64,000 nt of DNA from Nemania diffusa (lineage: Eukaryota > Ascomycota > Sordariomycetes > Xylariales > Xylariaceae), in NCBI GenBank assembly GCA_038501195.1, contig JBBPUQ010000006.1, positions 682,001 through 746,000 of the forward strand. The letters are read 5' to 3'. Every line of letters begins with the position of its first letter. Within the stretch, counting starts at the first letter, position 1. Below, piece after piece: positions 1 through 12,268 of the stretch. Below the pieces are notes generated by a model. That model saw only the letters and a list, made by a program, of their open reading frames with translations, was not told the DNA's origin and searched no databases. Position numbers and translations under genes: made by a program.

Positions 1-1984
1 CATAATCTTCAGCACTAAATCTTCTATGCTCTCGCCTCCTGCATTATGGCCGTTCGAAGCCCAGGTCCAGGTCCGGGGACGGCTACTACTCTCATATTGC
101 CAGTTGGCTTTCAAAGTAAGCATAGTGTCGTTATCCGTAACCTCGATGTTAATTACGGCGTTTCTGCCTTTATTGTTTCTGATTCTAATCCCCGAAATGG
201 TCTCTGACCACTCGATACTGTTATCCGCAAGCTTTTCGGCAGCAGTCTGGGCAAATTTCCGCGCCAGGATTCGAACAGTTGCCTGGCAAATATAATCCAC
301 TGCTTCCTGGACGCCAGCGCAGTAGTCTGCGGGTGGATATGCTGTCTCCAGCCAATTTGGCGGTAGATCTTTGTTATTCGTAAACGGGTGTCTCAGGTTC
401 ACAGTAAAGTGCGTCCCGATAAACGCGCGGCTGAAGCCTCGGCTAAAGCACCAAATTTGTGTCTCTGGTATGATATTGGTCGTGTAGAGGGCTTGTAGAT
501 GGAAGGAAAGTTGCTGAACCCAGATAAGTTCAGTTGTGGGAGTGTGACGAGATTGTACTGCTCCGGAAGTTGACGGGTTCGGGGGCGGGAGAACGGAATA
601 GGATGCTGTCGAAATGCCAGCATGCCGTAGCGTATGAGCTAGCTTGTCAAGATAACTGCTAAACCTCGCTGAGCTGCTGAAGTATTCAAAACGAGTGATG
701 AAGCTACGCAGAATGGTATATGTGGAATTATTAGGATCGGTCTGCCGCACCGACGGCGACAGAGAAGTGCGTCTGTAATAGTTTTGCCGGTGGCTCTGGA
801 AAAGGAGAAATTGCAGAAAAGAGTATGCCGCGGTCGCAGAACGGATACCTTCTACATAATTTGCGTTTGCCTCGTCCTGATCATCTAGATCTTCTAGAGT
901 GAGGACGAACTCGGTCTCTTTATTTGGCTTCCAAGTGATGGCTGGCCCATTGTAGTAAACCTCGTGAGCGAGTAGGATGCGGGCTTCTCGATTGAGTTCG
1001 TACCAGAGTTCCTGGTGGAAGATGGTATTCCTAGCCTCGCGAACCCGGTCTTTCAACGGCGCGTCGTCTGGTATTCGCGCCGGGAGAGGTGACTGGTCCG
1101 TAATTATACCGTGCTTCTTGACGGTGATACGTATTCTCTGGGAACCTGCTCCAGCCTTCTCAACGCCTAACTTGATAGTGCCATCATCGTTTCGAATCAA
1201 AGGTGCGATGCTATTATCCCTGAACTCGGCAGCTGACTCGGCAAAACCAAAGCGAACACCCAAGGTGTGTCGTTCCTGAGGAAGTGCACAAATTGTCCAG
1301 CCGTCGTCACTTACGGCCAGTACATCGGCCCAGTATTTAGTCTCGAGTTCCATCTCCTTCTCTAAGCGCTCGGCCGCCGCTAGGACTGAGTCTACCATTT
1401 TATTTATACCCATAATCCTCCAACCAGTGGCAATAGAGAGGTCATGCTGGATCTGGGCTTCTGTGGCGAGGGGTTCCTTTAGTTTGGAGGCTCCTAGGGT
1501 TCCTATGCCTACAGAGTCACGCAACGCCGGGGATAGAGTGGTGCCGGCCTGGACGGGGGTTTCTTTGGAAAGAAAGAGGGAGATGGTATCGACGGCTTGC
1601 GACGCATAATGGCTTGCGATGCTGTACCGTACAGAGTTAGCACGCGCGGGCTACTGCTTTTTCTGGTGAATCATAAGTGCAAACCAGAACTCACCTGATT
1701 TTTCTCAAGAACTCTTCACGGGCGACCGCGGCGGTCTTACCTCTGGCGGCCTCGGCCTCGTCCTCATCGTCGTCGTCTTCCTCGCCGGAACTGCTAGTAC
1801 CGTCGTCCTCAAGCCGGCCTTCTTGTTTGGCTTCGATTTCTCGGCGCAACTCGGTCTCTCTCAGATCTCGAAAGCCACCAGGCTGGGCATTGACGCGCGA
1901 TATAAACTCAGTTAGGTTTTGGGGCTTCTTGTCGCCAGTCGGCCACGGGCGCAGTGTGAAGGGTGTTTGGTTGTTGCTAGCCAT
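1..1984 (-). CDS. med17: Mediator complex subunit 17 (Med17/Srb4), 3' end beyond window
   Basis: Head-module subunit of the Mediator co-activator that links transcription factors to RNA polymerase II in the nucleus. Two exons are read: 1984-1695 and 1621-1, separated by a 73-bp intron (GTGAGT..CTAAC..ACAG) with matching phase. About 637 residues are visible without a stop before the window edge, close to the usual fungal length, so only the C-terminus is missing. The N-terminus (PFTLRPWPTGDKKPQNLTEF, then VNAQPGGFRDL) and the block GWTICALPQERHTLGVRFGF are typical of ascomycete Med17. Residues about 64-85 are a very acidic, serine-rich stretch (SSSGEEDDDDEDE). The ATG at 1984 is the first in frame. 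The gene diverges from phosphofructokinase, about 2 kb away. The family assignment is from remembered motifs and is confident. Confidence 0.9.
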
Positions 1985-3972
1985 CGCGATCGCTGTTCGA
2001 GGATCTCGAGTTCTCGGGTGGTTGTGCAGAGTCTGGTGAGCAGATTTCCCTAGAAACTGGCACGGATCGTCGTATCCAGTTACTTGGTGAGGTACTCTGT
2101 ACCCTTGTTGAGATTATATAAATCGCATTGTTCGTCGTTGTTTGTAGGAATTGAATTCTGGTATGTATGCAAGCGAGGTAGCTAAGGTAGGCTAGTGGTT
2201 GAATTGCGCTAAGCTTAGTAAGGAAAGGTTTCTATTAGTTTGCTCGTAGGTATTTTCTGCATGGCTTGCACATGGCCCGTGCATAGCTTCGGATACCGAG
2301 ACCTGTAGTTAGGTAATGGGTACCGACCATTCTTAGTACCTGCATGTACCTACCCGTTTCGGAGCTGGGGGATTCTATTGTAGGTACTACAGAATACCTA
2401 TATTCTATTCAATTTACCGGCTTCCAGACTGAGAACTTTCGTGGTAGATATTCGTCACTGAGCACGATATTTTTGCTGAAAACCTCGAGGGATATGCCTA
2501 TTTATTATGTAACAGCTAAGAACTTTGGCACGATATACTGTAGGTAAGTTCCTCGAAGAAACGCAGTGGTGAGGCCTGTACACGTATGTACTGCATATAC
2601 GTACGTGCGACTATAGTACTTGGATACCTTGTTGTTATGTCAGGTATCATACTGTATTCTTGGCTCCAAGGATCTAGACGAGCTAGGTCACACGATGCTA
2701 TCTGCGGTCTGCTGCCTGCTACTGTAAGCTGTTGGTTGTGGAATGATTGAAATGAGATGTATTCAATATTGTTAAGGCTGTAGAAAAGGAGGCATGTAAA
2801 TAACTCTGCGGGATTTTGGGAGAGGGGTGTATGAAATAGCAAGGTTAGTGTTTTCAGTAGGCGACATAAGATATGAGTATTACTTATCTTGAGGAAGAGA
2901 TAGCTATCGTTAATAAGTAATAAGGAATCGCCGGTTGGTCAAGAAATTGACAAAAGTCGCTCATCAACTAATAGTTGTACTATTACATACAGCGTCTAGC
3001 GCTGCCGTGGTTTCGGGCTCCAAGTTGGGGGGTAATTATGTATTCTATGCACCGGGAAGTGTCTAGGCTCTTCCACCCGTCGACTCTCTGGGTTTTATAC
3101 ATTGTGTCATTATTCCAGTGTTTGGCCCCGTCAATAGGGCAGCGTTCAATCCGGGGTTCGAACAGATTTGCATAAATTAATTGAAGAAATCGTATGATAA
3201 AAAAAGCACTTGACCAGAAATTGACGTGTATTGGCAGTGTAAGGCGTTGAACTGAGCTGTTTTGCCCATCCGTCACCCCACTACAATGACGCATGGCCTT
3301 GCCGAACCCTCGCCCAGCTCCGTCGGAGGGGTTTTTTTCTTAAGTAAGGGCTGGGCCGCCGGCGGCATTCGGCGCGCTAGCAACCTTGCTAGCACCACTA
3401 CTAAGAAACCAAAACCCGCCCAAAAACCACCATGCCTAGGGCGTGCATAGAGTAGCTCCCCGCACCACAACCAATTGATAAGCCCGATAAGAGCTCCCAC
3501 TCGGTCCCATCCCACCACCACCCCTCGCTCTCACGCCGCTCACGCTCTTGGTGAGTGCTTTCTTGTCGTCGAGACACCCAATTACACGGCATAATTGGCC
3601 CATCACCACCTCAGCTGCTATCCACGCACAGTCTCCCTATAATCACGCTGCAGCTCTCCTCCTCTGCGTCACTTGACATCTCGCTACCCTGCACATAAGC
3701 AGCAAGCAACACGGGCTGCCGATGTAGACAACGAACCTAGGCCATCACCTCTGCCAATCATTTTTATTTTACACGACCACGGACTTTCGACTTTGGCGAT
3801 ACACATACACATATAGACCGCATAGATCACACAGACCCATCTCATTTCATCTCATATCATAACCATACAATTCCGCATTCCTTTGCGATCCGCTTCACTA
3901 TCACCCTCAATTTCTTCTAATTTGCTATCACTACTCCATACCTTGTCATATCCTATACAAATTCCCTTCGCC
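1985..3972. other. Intergenic region between med17 and the phosphofructokinase gene
   Basis: This stretch separates two divergent genes and should hold both promoters and 5' UTRs. The part from about 3640 to 3972 is rich in pyrimidine and CA runs, as expected for the 5' UTR of the strongly expressed glycolytic gene. Repeated TAGGTACC-like motifs occur at about 2320-2400. The small open frames in the middle (for example 2516-2842, minus) have no recognisable motif and no splice support, so I do not call them genes. Confidence 0.5.
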
Positions 3973-6447
3973 ATGGCAGAACATAAAAAGAACATCGCTG
4001 TCATGACATCCGGGGGTGACTCCCCGGGCATGAACGCCGTCGTTCGAGCTGTTGTCCGAACCGCCATCTTCCTAGGTTGCAATGCTTATTGCGTCTACGA
4101 AGGGTACGAAGGTCTCGTCCGCGGTGACAAGTACATCAAACAGATGGGTTGGGAGGATGTACGGGGTTACCTCTCCGAAGGCGGGACTCTGATCGGCACA
4201 GCGCGATGTATGGCATTCTTCGAACGCGAAGGCCGCCTCCAGGCCGCCAAAAACATGGTCCTCAACGGCATAGACGCCCTCATCATCTGCGGCGGTGATG
4301 GCTCGCTTACTGGTGCCGACAGATTCCGTGGCGAATGGCCATCGCTTCTAGAGGAGCTTGTCTCTAAAGGGGAACTAGACCAAAAGCAGATCGAACCTTA
4401 CAAACATCTCAACATCGTGGGACTGGTTGGCTCTATCGACAATGATCTGTCCGGGACAGACGCCACAATCGGTGCTTATTCTGCCTTGTCACGAATCTGC
4501 GAGATGGTTGACTACATCGAGGCTACCGCTTCATCTCATTCTCGTGCCTTTGTTATCGAGGTCATGGGCCGCCATTGCGGTTGGCTTGCCCTCATGGCAG
4601 CGGTTGCTACCGGCGCAGACTTTCTATTTATCCCAGAGAAGCCTAGGGAAGACAACTGGAAAGAAGAAATGTGCCAGGTCATAAAACAGGTTACAGCCCC
4701 CCCATTCCTTTCTGTCTTCAATTCCTCTCTAACATGTCTCTAGCATCGAAGCATGGGTAAACGAAAGACCATCGTCATCATTGCCGAAGGCGCTCTAGAT
4801 AAGCATGGAAACAAGATCTCCCCTAGCATGATCAAAGATCTCCTAGCGGACAAGCAAGGCCTGGGCCTCGATACTCGCATCACAACATTAGGCCACGTCC
4901 AAAGAGGAGGATCCGCCGTTGCTTATGATAGGATGCTCGGTACTTTGCAAGGTGTCGAAGCCGTCAAGGCCGTGCTCGAGGCTACCCCTGAGACCGAAAC
5001 CTGTTTCATTGCGATTACTGAGAACAAAATCGCAAGAAAGCCCTTGATGGCTGCTGTTAAGGAAACCAAGGAAGTTGCTAAGCTGATTGAAGCACAGCGC
5101 TTCAATGAGGCTATGGCGCTTCGTGATACCGAGTTCTCTGACCAATACAAATCCTACGCGATGTCGGCGAATACGGGATTCGGTGAAGAAGTTCCAGTGA
5201 AAGAAAATGAGGTGAGTTTATTAACAGGTACGATATTAATAACGCTTGTTGACATTAGGTAGAAAATGAGAATCGGCTTTATCAATGTCGGCGCGCCGGC
5301 AGGCGGTATGAACGCCGCCATCCGCGCCGGGGTGGCTTACTGCCGAGCCCGGGGACATGAGCCTCTCGCCATCCACAACGGATTTGCTGGGTTCGCTCGG
5401 CATCATGGCGATTCCCCTCTCGGTGCCGTTCGATCGTTTGACTGGCTTGAGGTAGATGGCTGGGCTAGCAAAGGTGGCTCGGAGATCGGCACGAACCGCG
5501 AATTGCCCGAGGAATCAGGCATGGAGCTCATTGCCAGTCTAATCAAGAAGTACAGGTTTGATGCTCTATTCCTAATTGGTGGCTTCGAGGCATTCCACGC
5601 CATCGCACAACTACGCAAGGCCAGGAGTCAATACCCGTCACTCTGCATCCCCTTCACTCTACTACCGGCGACCATTTCCAACAACGTACCGGGCACTGAA
5701 TACTCTCTCGGCTCTGACACGTGCCTAAACGAGCTTGTGGCGTACTGTGACAAGATCAAACAGTCTGCCTCTGCCACCCGGCGACGAGTCTTTGTCATCG
5801 AGACCCAGGGTGGACGGTCGGGATATGTCGCTCTCCTAGCCGGCCTGAGCGTAGGAGCAAGCGCTGTTTATATCCCAGAAGAAGGAATCAGCTTGCAAAT
5901 GTTGACTGCAGACGTCATGCATCTCAAAGAGGTCTTCGCCAAGGACAAAGGCCAAACAAGAGCAGGAAGACTGGTGCTCATCAATGAGAAGGCCAGCAGG
6001 ACCTACAATGCTAAATTGATTGCTGACATTATGCGTGACGAGGCTCATGGCAGGTTTGAATCCCGGGACAGCATCCCAGGTCACGTCCAACAGGGAGGTG
6101 TCCCGTCGCCCATGGATAGGTGCCGGGCCGTGAGACTAGCCATTAAGTGCATACAGCACTTGGAGAAGTTTGGTCCGAGGGGCTATGACAGGCCAGAAGA
6201 GATTTCACAAGACTCCTTCACTGCCTCGGTCATTGGAATCAAGGGCGCAGATGTTGTCTTTTCCTCGATGCAAGATCTAGAGGAGAACGAGACAGACTGG
6301 AAGAACCGACGGCCCATTACGGCTCATTGGATGGCAATGAAATCTATTGTGGATATCCTAGGCGGGCGCCCGGACTACCCGGCACCGGCGCAGGCCTTGG
6401 AGGGGCTAGCGGCCAAGGACGCGAAGCGAGGTCTCCTTGAAAAATAA
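3973..6447 (+). CDS. pfkA: ATP-dependent 6-phosphofructokinase, eukaryotic two-domain type
   Basis: Cytosolic glycolytic enzyme that phosphorylates fructose 6-phosphate with ATP. Three exons: 3973-4689, 4744-5211 and 5263-6447, with introns of 54 and 51 bp; the joined frame gives 789 residues, the usual fungal size. The N-terminal catalytic half carries GGDSPGMN (residues 14-21), [11 protein letters not shown] and [11 protein letters not shown]. The C-terminal regulatory half starts near [20 protein letters not shown] and contains [17 protein letters not shown] and [15 protein letters not shown]. At the second intron the acceptor GTAG at 5259-5262 is used rather than the ATTAG four bases upstream, because only it restores the frame into the second half. 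The ATG at 3973 (CGCCATGGC) fits the family start; an in-frame ATG at 3883 would add 30 residues not expected in the family. Confidence 0.95.
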
Positions 6448-7547
6448 AGAGGGGGTAGAGGGCAGAGCATCATTCCGGAGTCGGGCGGGCTGTAAAAAGA
6501 TCGGGATCGGGTCGGGCGGTATTAAAAGGGCGGGGCTTGGATGGATAGGATTGTATTTTTTTTCGTGGTTGCGAGGCTTGTTTCAGTCTATTAAACTTAC
6601 AACAGAACTTGTTAGACTCATCAGATTTATAAATTTTATTATAGCTATATGCGAAACAAATTGTTTAATATTATTTTAAACATTGAGAGACGAGGCGCGT
6701 TAGGGACTTTTGTTTTCTCCGTGGAGTAATGAATGAAGGAATAATGAGAGACGTACCCCATCTAGGTAGCCACTAGTGCTACTATATTCATGCGGCGCAT
6801 ACCTATTTCATTAGTACGAAGAGATGAGACCAGCGCGTGAAGATCATGATTATGCAACGAGACGAGATCAGCACTCGTGCCATGCTCCGCCTCAGAGTCC
6901 AAACACGTCTCTCTGCAGCTCACCATCGAACATACCTTATAGATGCGAAGATAATGGCGTGGTGAAGCTAACTGCTGTTGAGTACTTCCTGAAGACAACG
7001 CTGCACTTGGTGACATAGCTAGGAAAATGCGACGGCTGCAATCTTATTCCCAGTTAATATCCTACCGTCACTACCCACGCGCAGCAGCGAAACCCGCTAT
7101 TTTTAGAGCCGATCGACATCGAGATTTGCAAGATAAGCTTGTTTCGTACTTGCACCGAACAAGTCTAGAAACTTTCAATGGTGCGGGCGATCGCGTTTAA
7201 GCAGAACGCCAATTCGCTTTGTATTACTAAACACACTGTCTTTTGAAATCCTCATTATTTGTTTCCTTTCTACCCACAATCGCACCACCACACACTATGC
7301 AACCCAAACCGTTTTCCTCCGAGCCTGCCGGAGGTATCGTGACCGTTCCGCTATGCCGTGTGAGAGAGAAAATAGTCGAAACATGGCCGAGGAAAACTCG
7401 GCGGCTGTGGGAATCATGCAGATAGAACGTTTTATGTGCAGCCATATTTGCCATTATTATATACAATGCGCTGAGGGGCATCTTAGTAAGACGTAGGCCC
7501 TCCGCGGCGGATATAGATGTTTTTTTTGTTTTGTTTTTTCACGCTTG
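6448..7547. other. Convergent intergenic region, no gene seen
   Basis: Holds the 3' ends of the phosphofructokinase gene (plus) and of the membrane protein gene (minus). The first 200 bases become AT-rich and T-rich, as in a 3' UTR. Short open frames here show no recognisable motif. Confidence 0.4.
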
Positions 7548-8552
7548 TCAGGGTGCTTCCTTGTAGTGCCCCTCGCCCATCAGCTCGACGGGTTTCCGCT
7601 GGTCGGGCAGCTCGCTGGCGTACGGGTGTGGTGGCGGCACGTAGTATGCGTCCTCGCTGTAGCGGTGCCCTGGGCCTACGTTCCCGTTTTGATATTGGTC
7701 CGGGCTCGGGCTGTGTGTGTGGTGCTGGTAGTCCTGGAGGTAGGTGTATTGGAGATCCTGGGCCGGCGGTGGTGTCTCTACCGGAGACGCTGCTGAGACT
7801 GGATACGTCCAACTAAGATCGCTCCTCTGGTGTTGTAGATAATGTTGCGGCTGTGGTTGTGGCTGTGGCTGCGGTTGCGGTTGCAATTGCGGTTGTATAT
7901 GCGGTTGTAGATGTGCTTCGGGTAGGTATTGCGTATTATATGAGGGCCCGGCGTATCCGTTGTGTTGGTTCGGATCTGTGACTGCGGTTCCCGGATATGC
8001 TGTCCCCGAATAATCGTACGTCTGCCCGGAATATGCAGTCGAATACACCATCGGATAGGCTTGCTGTTGTGGTGCATATACCTGGTCGGGCATCGTCGGA
8101 TATCCTCCTTGATAGACGAACCCATCCGGAGCTTGTGGAAGCATACCGTTCTGCACGGGTGACGGACCACTCATATAATAGGCCTCTTGGCTCTTCCCAG
8201 GATTCTCGCGAACAGCCGTGCTTTCCTCGTCGATCTCCCCATGAATCTCTGTCCGTGTCTGCGGTCGTGCCAAAGCTCTGTCACGCCCCCTCTTGATGCA
8301 GAAGAGGGTAATGCACCCGATTATAGCTATGACACCAAGGGTGACGCCAACTGAAATGCCTGCCTTGGCGGCCTCGCTCAACCCTCCTCCTCCTCCATTG
8401 CCTTGGTTTAATGATGGCGACACGAACGTTGATGTCGATGCCGGAGCGGAACTGGTGGGGGTGGACGACGGCGCGGTTGTGGTTTGGCTCAATGCATGGC
8501 CGACAAGTAGCAACAGAGCGAGGACGCTAGAGTGGAAGGCCCTTGTAATCAT
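7548..8552 (-). CDS. Single-pass membrane protein: signal peptide, Ser/Thr ectodomain, Pro/Gln/Tyr-rich cytosolic tail
   Basis: Unnamed fungal type I membrane protein of 334 residues, one exon. The ATG at 8552 (ACCATGA context) is chosen; the frame is open two codons further only through a GTG. Residues 1-22 (MITRAFHSSVLALLLLVGHA) look like a signal peptide. A short Ser/Thr/Pro-rich segment (23-50) probably carries O-glycans and is followed by a Gly-rich linker. One transmembrane helix lies at about 66-86 (ISVGVTLGVIAIIGCITLFCI), followed by basic KRGR. The long tail is rich in Pro, Gln, Tyr and His, with a QPQPQP tract from a hexanucleotide repeat at about 7850-7910. The end PVELMGEGHYKEAP resembles the conserved C-terminus of many ascomycete membrane proteins with this layout. 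The layout recalls cell-wall stress sensors, but no WSC or cysteine-rich domain is present, so function is unknown. Confidence 0.75.
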   Translation of the reverse strand: MITRAFHSSVLALLLLVGHALSQTTTAPSSTPTSSAPASTSTFVSPSLNQGNGGGGGLSEAAKAGISVGVTLGVIAIIGCITLFCIKRGRDRALARPQTRTEIHGEIDEESTAVRENPGKSQEAYYMSGPSPVQNGMLPQAPDGFVYQGGYPTMPDQVYAPQQQAYPMVYSTAYSGQTYDYSGTAYPGTAVTDPNQHNGYAGPSYNTQYLPEAHLQPHIQPQLQPQPQPQPQPQPQHYLQHQRSDLSWTYPVSAASPVETPPPAQDLQYTYLQDYQHHTHSPSPDQYQNGNVGPGHRYSEDAYYVPPPHPYASELPDQRKPVELMGEGHYKEAP

Positions 8553-11500
8553 GGTCACAATGAAGACTCGGTGAGGCCATTCATCGCATCATTCTCGATA
8601 GGTAGTAACAAATGGCCAAAAAAACCCCGGTGTCGAATCCGCTCAACTCTGTATACGATAGCAAATGTATAGAAGAAAGCCGGTTCCCGTATACTACATC
8701 GCAAACGGGGCGCTAGAACCACCACAGTACGGATCGAAAAAGGAAAAGAGAGAAGGCCGGGACTTGAAGATGAATTAAAGGAGAAGCTTGTCCAGGTTCA
8801 GAAGGATCCGGGGGAGAAAAGGTGGAAATCAAACAAAATAAAAAAAAAGAGCCAGCTCAGGAACCAAACCTGTCTAGGTTCTTCCTTACTATATCACTAG
8901 CTCCGGGGCGGTGGGTGTTTGTTTGGCTGCTGCTGCTGCTGCGCTGGAATAGTGACGACGATGGGTGCAGAGTGCAGACAGAGTGCAGATTGCAGACGAC
9001 TTGTTAGGGACCTACCGCATTGAGAGTGCTAGGCGAGGTGCTCATCCATGGCCACGCGATGCGTTGGTGTCGAAATGAGCTAGGGAGCTGCAAGCTTGCC
9101 AACATCGAAAACCCCAACAGCGGGTCCTAGCTGCGCAGTCCCTATGCGTACCTTTTCAGCTTGCCCCCTTCACGAGCCTCTAGGACGTGGTGGCCTGGGG
9201 CAGAGACGACTGGCCTACCTCGGGATGGTGTGTCGCATGTCTCGGAGCTCTGCGTGTGTCTGGCGTATTAGCCCAGACATTGGCCCAGACAATGACGAGA
9301 AAACTAGCGTGTGTTGTGTTGAGGACGGGGGAGAATAAAGTACCGTATGCAAGACATTTCATAAGCCAGGAAAACGTCCGCCAAGGCGATCGAGATGCAG
9401 ACTAGACAGCACGACCTAACCCAGTTGGTCCGGGTGGCTGATGTTACTGTTTTCCAAACGACTCGCTCGGCCTTACCGTGGAGTCGCATTCTAGATTAGG
9501 GCGAATGCTATCTGTCTACGTTAGGTAGGTATGTACATGGGAAACGGCATCGTTTTACCGTAGGATCTGCAAGCTTTGCCCTTCGTGGACGGCAGAGAAC
9601 AAGAACAAGACTTAATTAGCGAGCCTCGGTCGCTTAGATGGACGGCTCTCGGTAGCAACCATCTAGCGAGCCCACCGACCCCATCGCTTCCTAGCGCTAA
9701 GGATCAGCATAACTTCCCGTTGAAGCTTGTCTTGACTTGGATCTTGGCTCGGGACCGTACTCTCTATGTAAGTACGTATAAGTACAGTAATAGGGGTCTA
9801 GTGCCGATTCAGGATTCTTGCCTCCCGGCAACTCGACCAAGTAGGTATTGGCAGCTATCACGGGACCGGGGTAGGTCCTGTAGGAAAAGAGTAGGTAACC
9901 CCTAATTGGCAGTTGATGCTGCGTTTGTGGTTGTTAACTGACGCCACAAATGTTACCCATTGCAGAACCCATTGCACCGCTGATGGAGACAAGCGCGACG
10001 CCACCGTTCTCCCAGATACTGCGTACGGCGTAAATGCTCCCTCGTGCATCGGGGTACATACCGGTCTTAGCCGACTTGTCACGAGCGCCAAAGTTACAGC
10101 GCGCTTATTAGACTCATTCCCATGTAGATAGATGGCAGATTAGAGTGACAATTGTCGTTCTATCTTCCTTCCATTCGGAATCGTGTACTTCGTCTCAAAC
10201 CGGTTGAGCGTCATACGCGGCTCGCTATTAAAACGCTGGGCCAACTGAATCCCAATTAGAGCTGCCGCATACAACCCCATAACCTAATCCGAAGCTCTTG
10301 TGGCTTCGGACGGGGGACCTGAAACACATAACCCGGCGTGTCCGGCCAATGAATGCAGTATAAGCCCATTGAAGAGAGTCTGAACTGCTCTCAAACTCCG
10401 TGTAGTTGCAGTGCAGCAGATGTGGTGCGATTCTTCCAACGTTGTCCGGGCTATCCTGGATCGAGGAGAGTGTGCTACCTTTATAGAAATTTCTAGAGCT
10501 GCGATGCGACGGCATCGAACGCCACAACAATCGCACATAAACCTATGCGTGGGTAGTGTTTTCCATATGATAACCACGCGTTCCGACCCTCTAGGTCAAT
10601 TATAGAACTCTAGGATTATGAGAGACTAGGTATTCTAAGTGGCTCCTATATTGATAACACGGTCAGTGGCACCTCAAATAGGCATAATTGCATACATGCA
10701 CGCCTGACATACATATTACACGCCACGTTGACTTAGGCCCGACTAGACAAGCCACACTCAGGTTGATAGGTGATCATTTACTTTTACAGTAGAGATGGTG
10801 GTGTTGATGTTGTAAGCGGGATGGCGACATATTCCTCATCCCTTCCTTCGCCAATGCAACCGTGCAATAGACACCTACTGAGGATCGGGCCTAGCACGGC
10901 ACCAGATTGAGAAAACTGCTGCCGATCTTGTAGTATAATTGCAGAAACAAGTTTTCTTTACAAGACTTTTTTTCCTGCATGGAAAAGTCGCTATCTGTAT
11001 TACAAGCACAGCAAGCCTCCCGAATAGAGCTTGGCGGATCAAAGCCCCATCGAACGTTAACTTGCATGAATTTATTTAATGGAGAATTTCTTCAACCCAA
11101 GAGCACCTGCAGTGTAAGTAGTCCTCGGTCTGCTTAAGTAATAATGCGGATTATGACAGACATGTGCAAGCGTGGAATTCGGTGAAACCTAATGTTCCGC
11201 TGAAGCTGTTTTCTGTTAACCCGAGTTTGTGACGGTGAGCCGACGAAGAGCTCATTGGTACGGAAAATTCCAGGGGTCGGGGAATAATTTGACGGCGTCT
11301 CATGTTAACTCTAGGCAGTGCACACCTACAACCAGTAACAGTGATGCTAAAGTAGCACTTAGTTGCGACGTCATTGGCCGACTCTCTACGAACCCTCATT
11401 AAACCCTGATGAGAAGAAATTGCGCATACTATCTAGTGCATCCAGCCTCTTAGAAAACTGCGCGAGACTTGACCGAGTGGAACAATACAACTCTCGAGCT

Positions 11501-11602
11501 GCTATTCGATACCTAGGCAATGAATTAGTTGATCAATGGCTTGAGTGCTGATATTGACAAACAGACGAAACGTATTACCTCCAACTTTAGAGACGTCAGC
11601 GG
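8553..11602. other. Long intergenic region without a supported gene
   Basis: About 3 kb with no coherent coding frame. It contains a short CTG run at about 8929-8942 and, from about 9500 on, sequence that drifts toward AT-rich, stop-rich DNA typical of decayed accessory regions. The open frames of about 100 residues on the minus strand at 10228-10577 overlap each other in different frames and show no motif. The start of this stretch should contain the promoter of the membrane protein gene. Confidence 0.4.
11595..11602. repeat. Left target-site duplication of MITE A (GTCAGCGG)
   Basis: The eight bases GTCAGCGG directly precede the left terminal inverted repeat and recur directly after the right one at 12261-12268. 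An exact 8-bp duplication is characteristic of hAT-superfamily insertion. Confidence 0.85.
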
Positions 11603-12260
11603 CAGCGCTACCCACAGGTAAAGTCAGTCAAATAAACGGCTTTTGACGTGTTTTATCTTGATTGATCGTAAAAAAAGGCTTGTTTGACTGACTTGCCTGA
11701 ATCTATTGACTTGATTGATTAAGTTAATTGACCAAGTAACTCAAGCAATATATATAAAGCATACAGATTGTAGAAAGCAAGATAGGTAGGTAGGTGTAGG
11801 TAGGTATAGGTAGGGTGGTAGGTAGGGTGGTAGGTAGGGTGGTAGGTAGGGTGGTAGGTAGGGTGGTTGGTAGGGTGGTTGGTAGGTAAGGTGGTAGAAT
11901 GTAGGCTAGGTAGATAGATGTAAGTAGCTAAGTCAGTGGCTAGGTAAGTGGCTAAGTAAGTGGCTAGGTAAGTGGCTAGGTAAGTGGCTGTGTACGTGGC
12001 TATGTACATGGCTGAATAAGTGGGTTTAAAAATAGGGTGCCACCTAGCCTACCTAGAAAAAGAAGGCTTCTTTTTTACCAAAAAAACAACAAAAAATATT
12101 TTCAAAAATAGGAAAATTAATTGAAAGTAATTGACAAGTAACAAGTCAGGTAAAGAATTATTACTTTACCTGCAATCAATTTTAAAACGATTATTTGGAC
12201 TGGATTGGGTCAATTAATTGACAATCAGTCAAAGTATTACTTTACCTGTGGGTAGCGCTG
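11603..12260. mobile_element. MITE A, non-autonomous hAT-like DNA element
   Basis: A 658-bp element bounded by perfect terminal inverted repeats that begin CAGCGCTACCCACAGG and continue for about 22 bp, and by an exact 8-bp target-site duplication. CAG-type ends plus 8-bp duplications are typical of hAT elements. It has no transposase frame. The inside holds two 12-bp-period tandem arrays (about 11785-11890, unit like GGGTGGTAGGTA; about 11930-12010, unit like TAAGTGGCTAGG), and AT-rich arms. A related copy lies inverted at 15781-16284: the left 60 or so bases here match the reverse complement of the right end there. The minus-strand frame of 96 residues across the arrays is low-complexity and not a gene. 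Confidence 0.85.
11785..12010. repeat. Two adjoining 12-bp minisatellite arrays inside MITE A
   Basis: The first array (about 11785-11890) repeats a unit close to GGGTGGTAGGTA; the second (about 11930-12010) repeats TAAGTGGCTAGG with drift. MITE B has only a shorter, degenerate version of both, so the arrays have expanded in A or shrunk in B. Confidence 0.8.
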
Positions 12261-12268
12261 GTCAGCGG
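12261..12268. repeat. Right target-site duplication of MITE A (GTCAGCGG)
   Basis: Exact copy of the eight bases at 11595-11602, immediately outside the right terminal inverted repeat. Confidence 0.85.

Noticed and set aside
3130..3175. GGGGTTCGAAC as a tRNA B box
   Set aside because: The flanking five bases do not pair into a T-stem on either strand and no A box lies at the right distance.
11719..12009. 96-residue frame with TYLATYLATYL repeats
   Set aside because: It is the translation of the minisatellite arrays inside MITE A.
11785..12010. Possible CRISPR-like array
   Set aside because: Units are head-to-tail 12-mers without spacers, inside a eukaryotic MITE.
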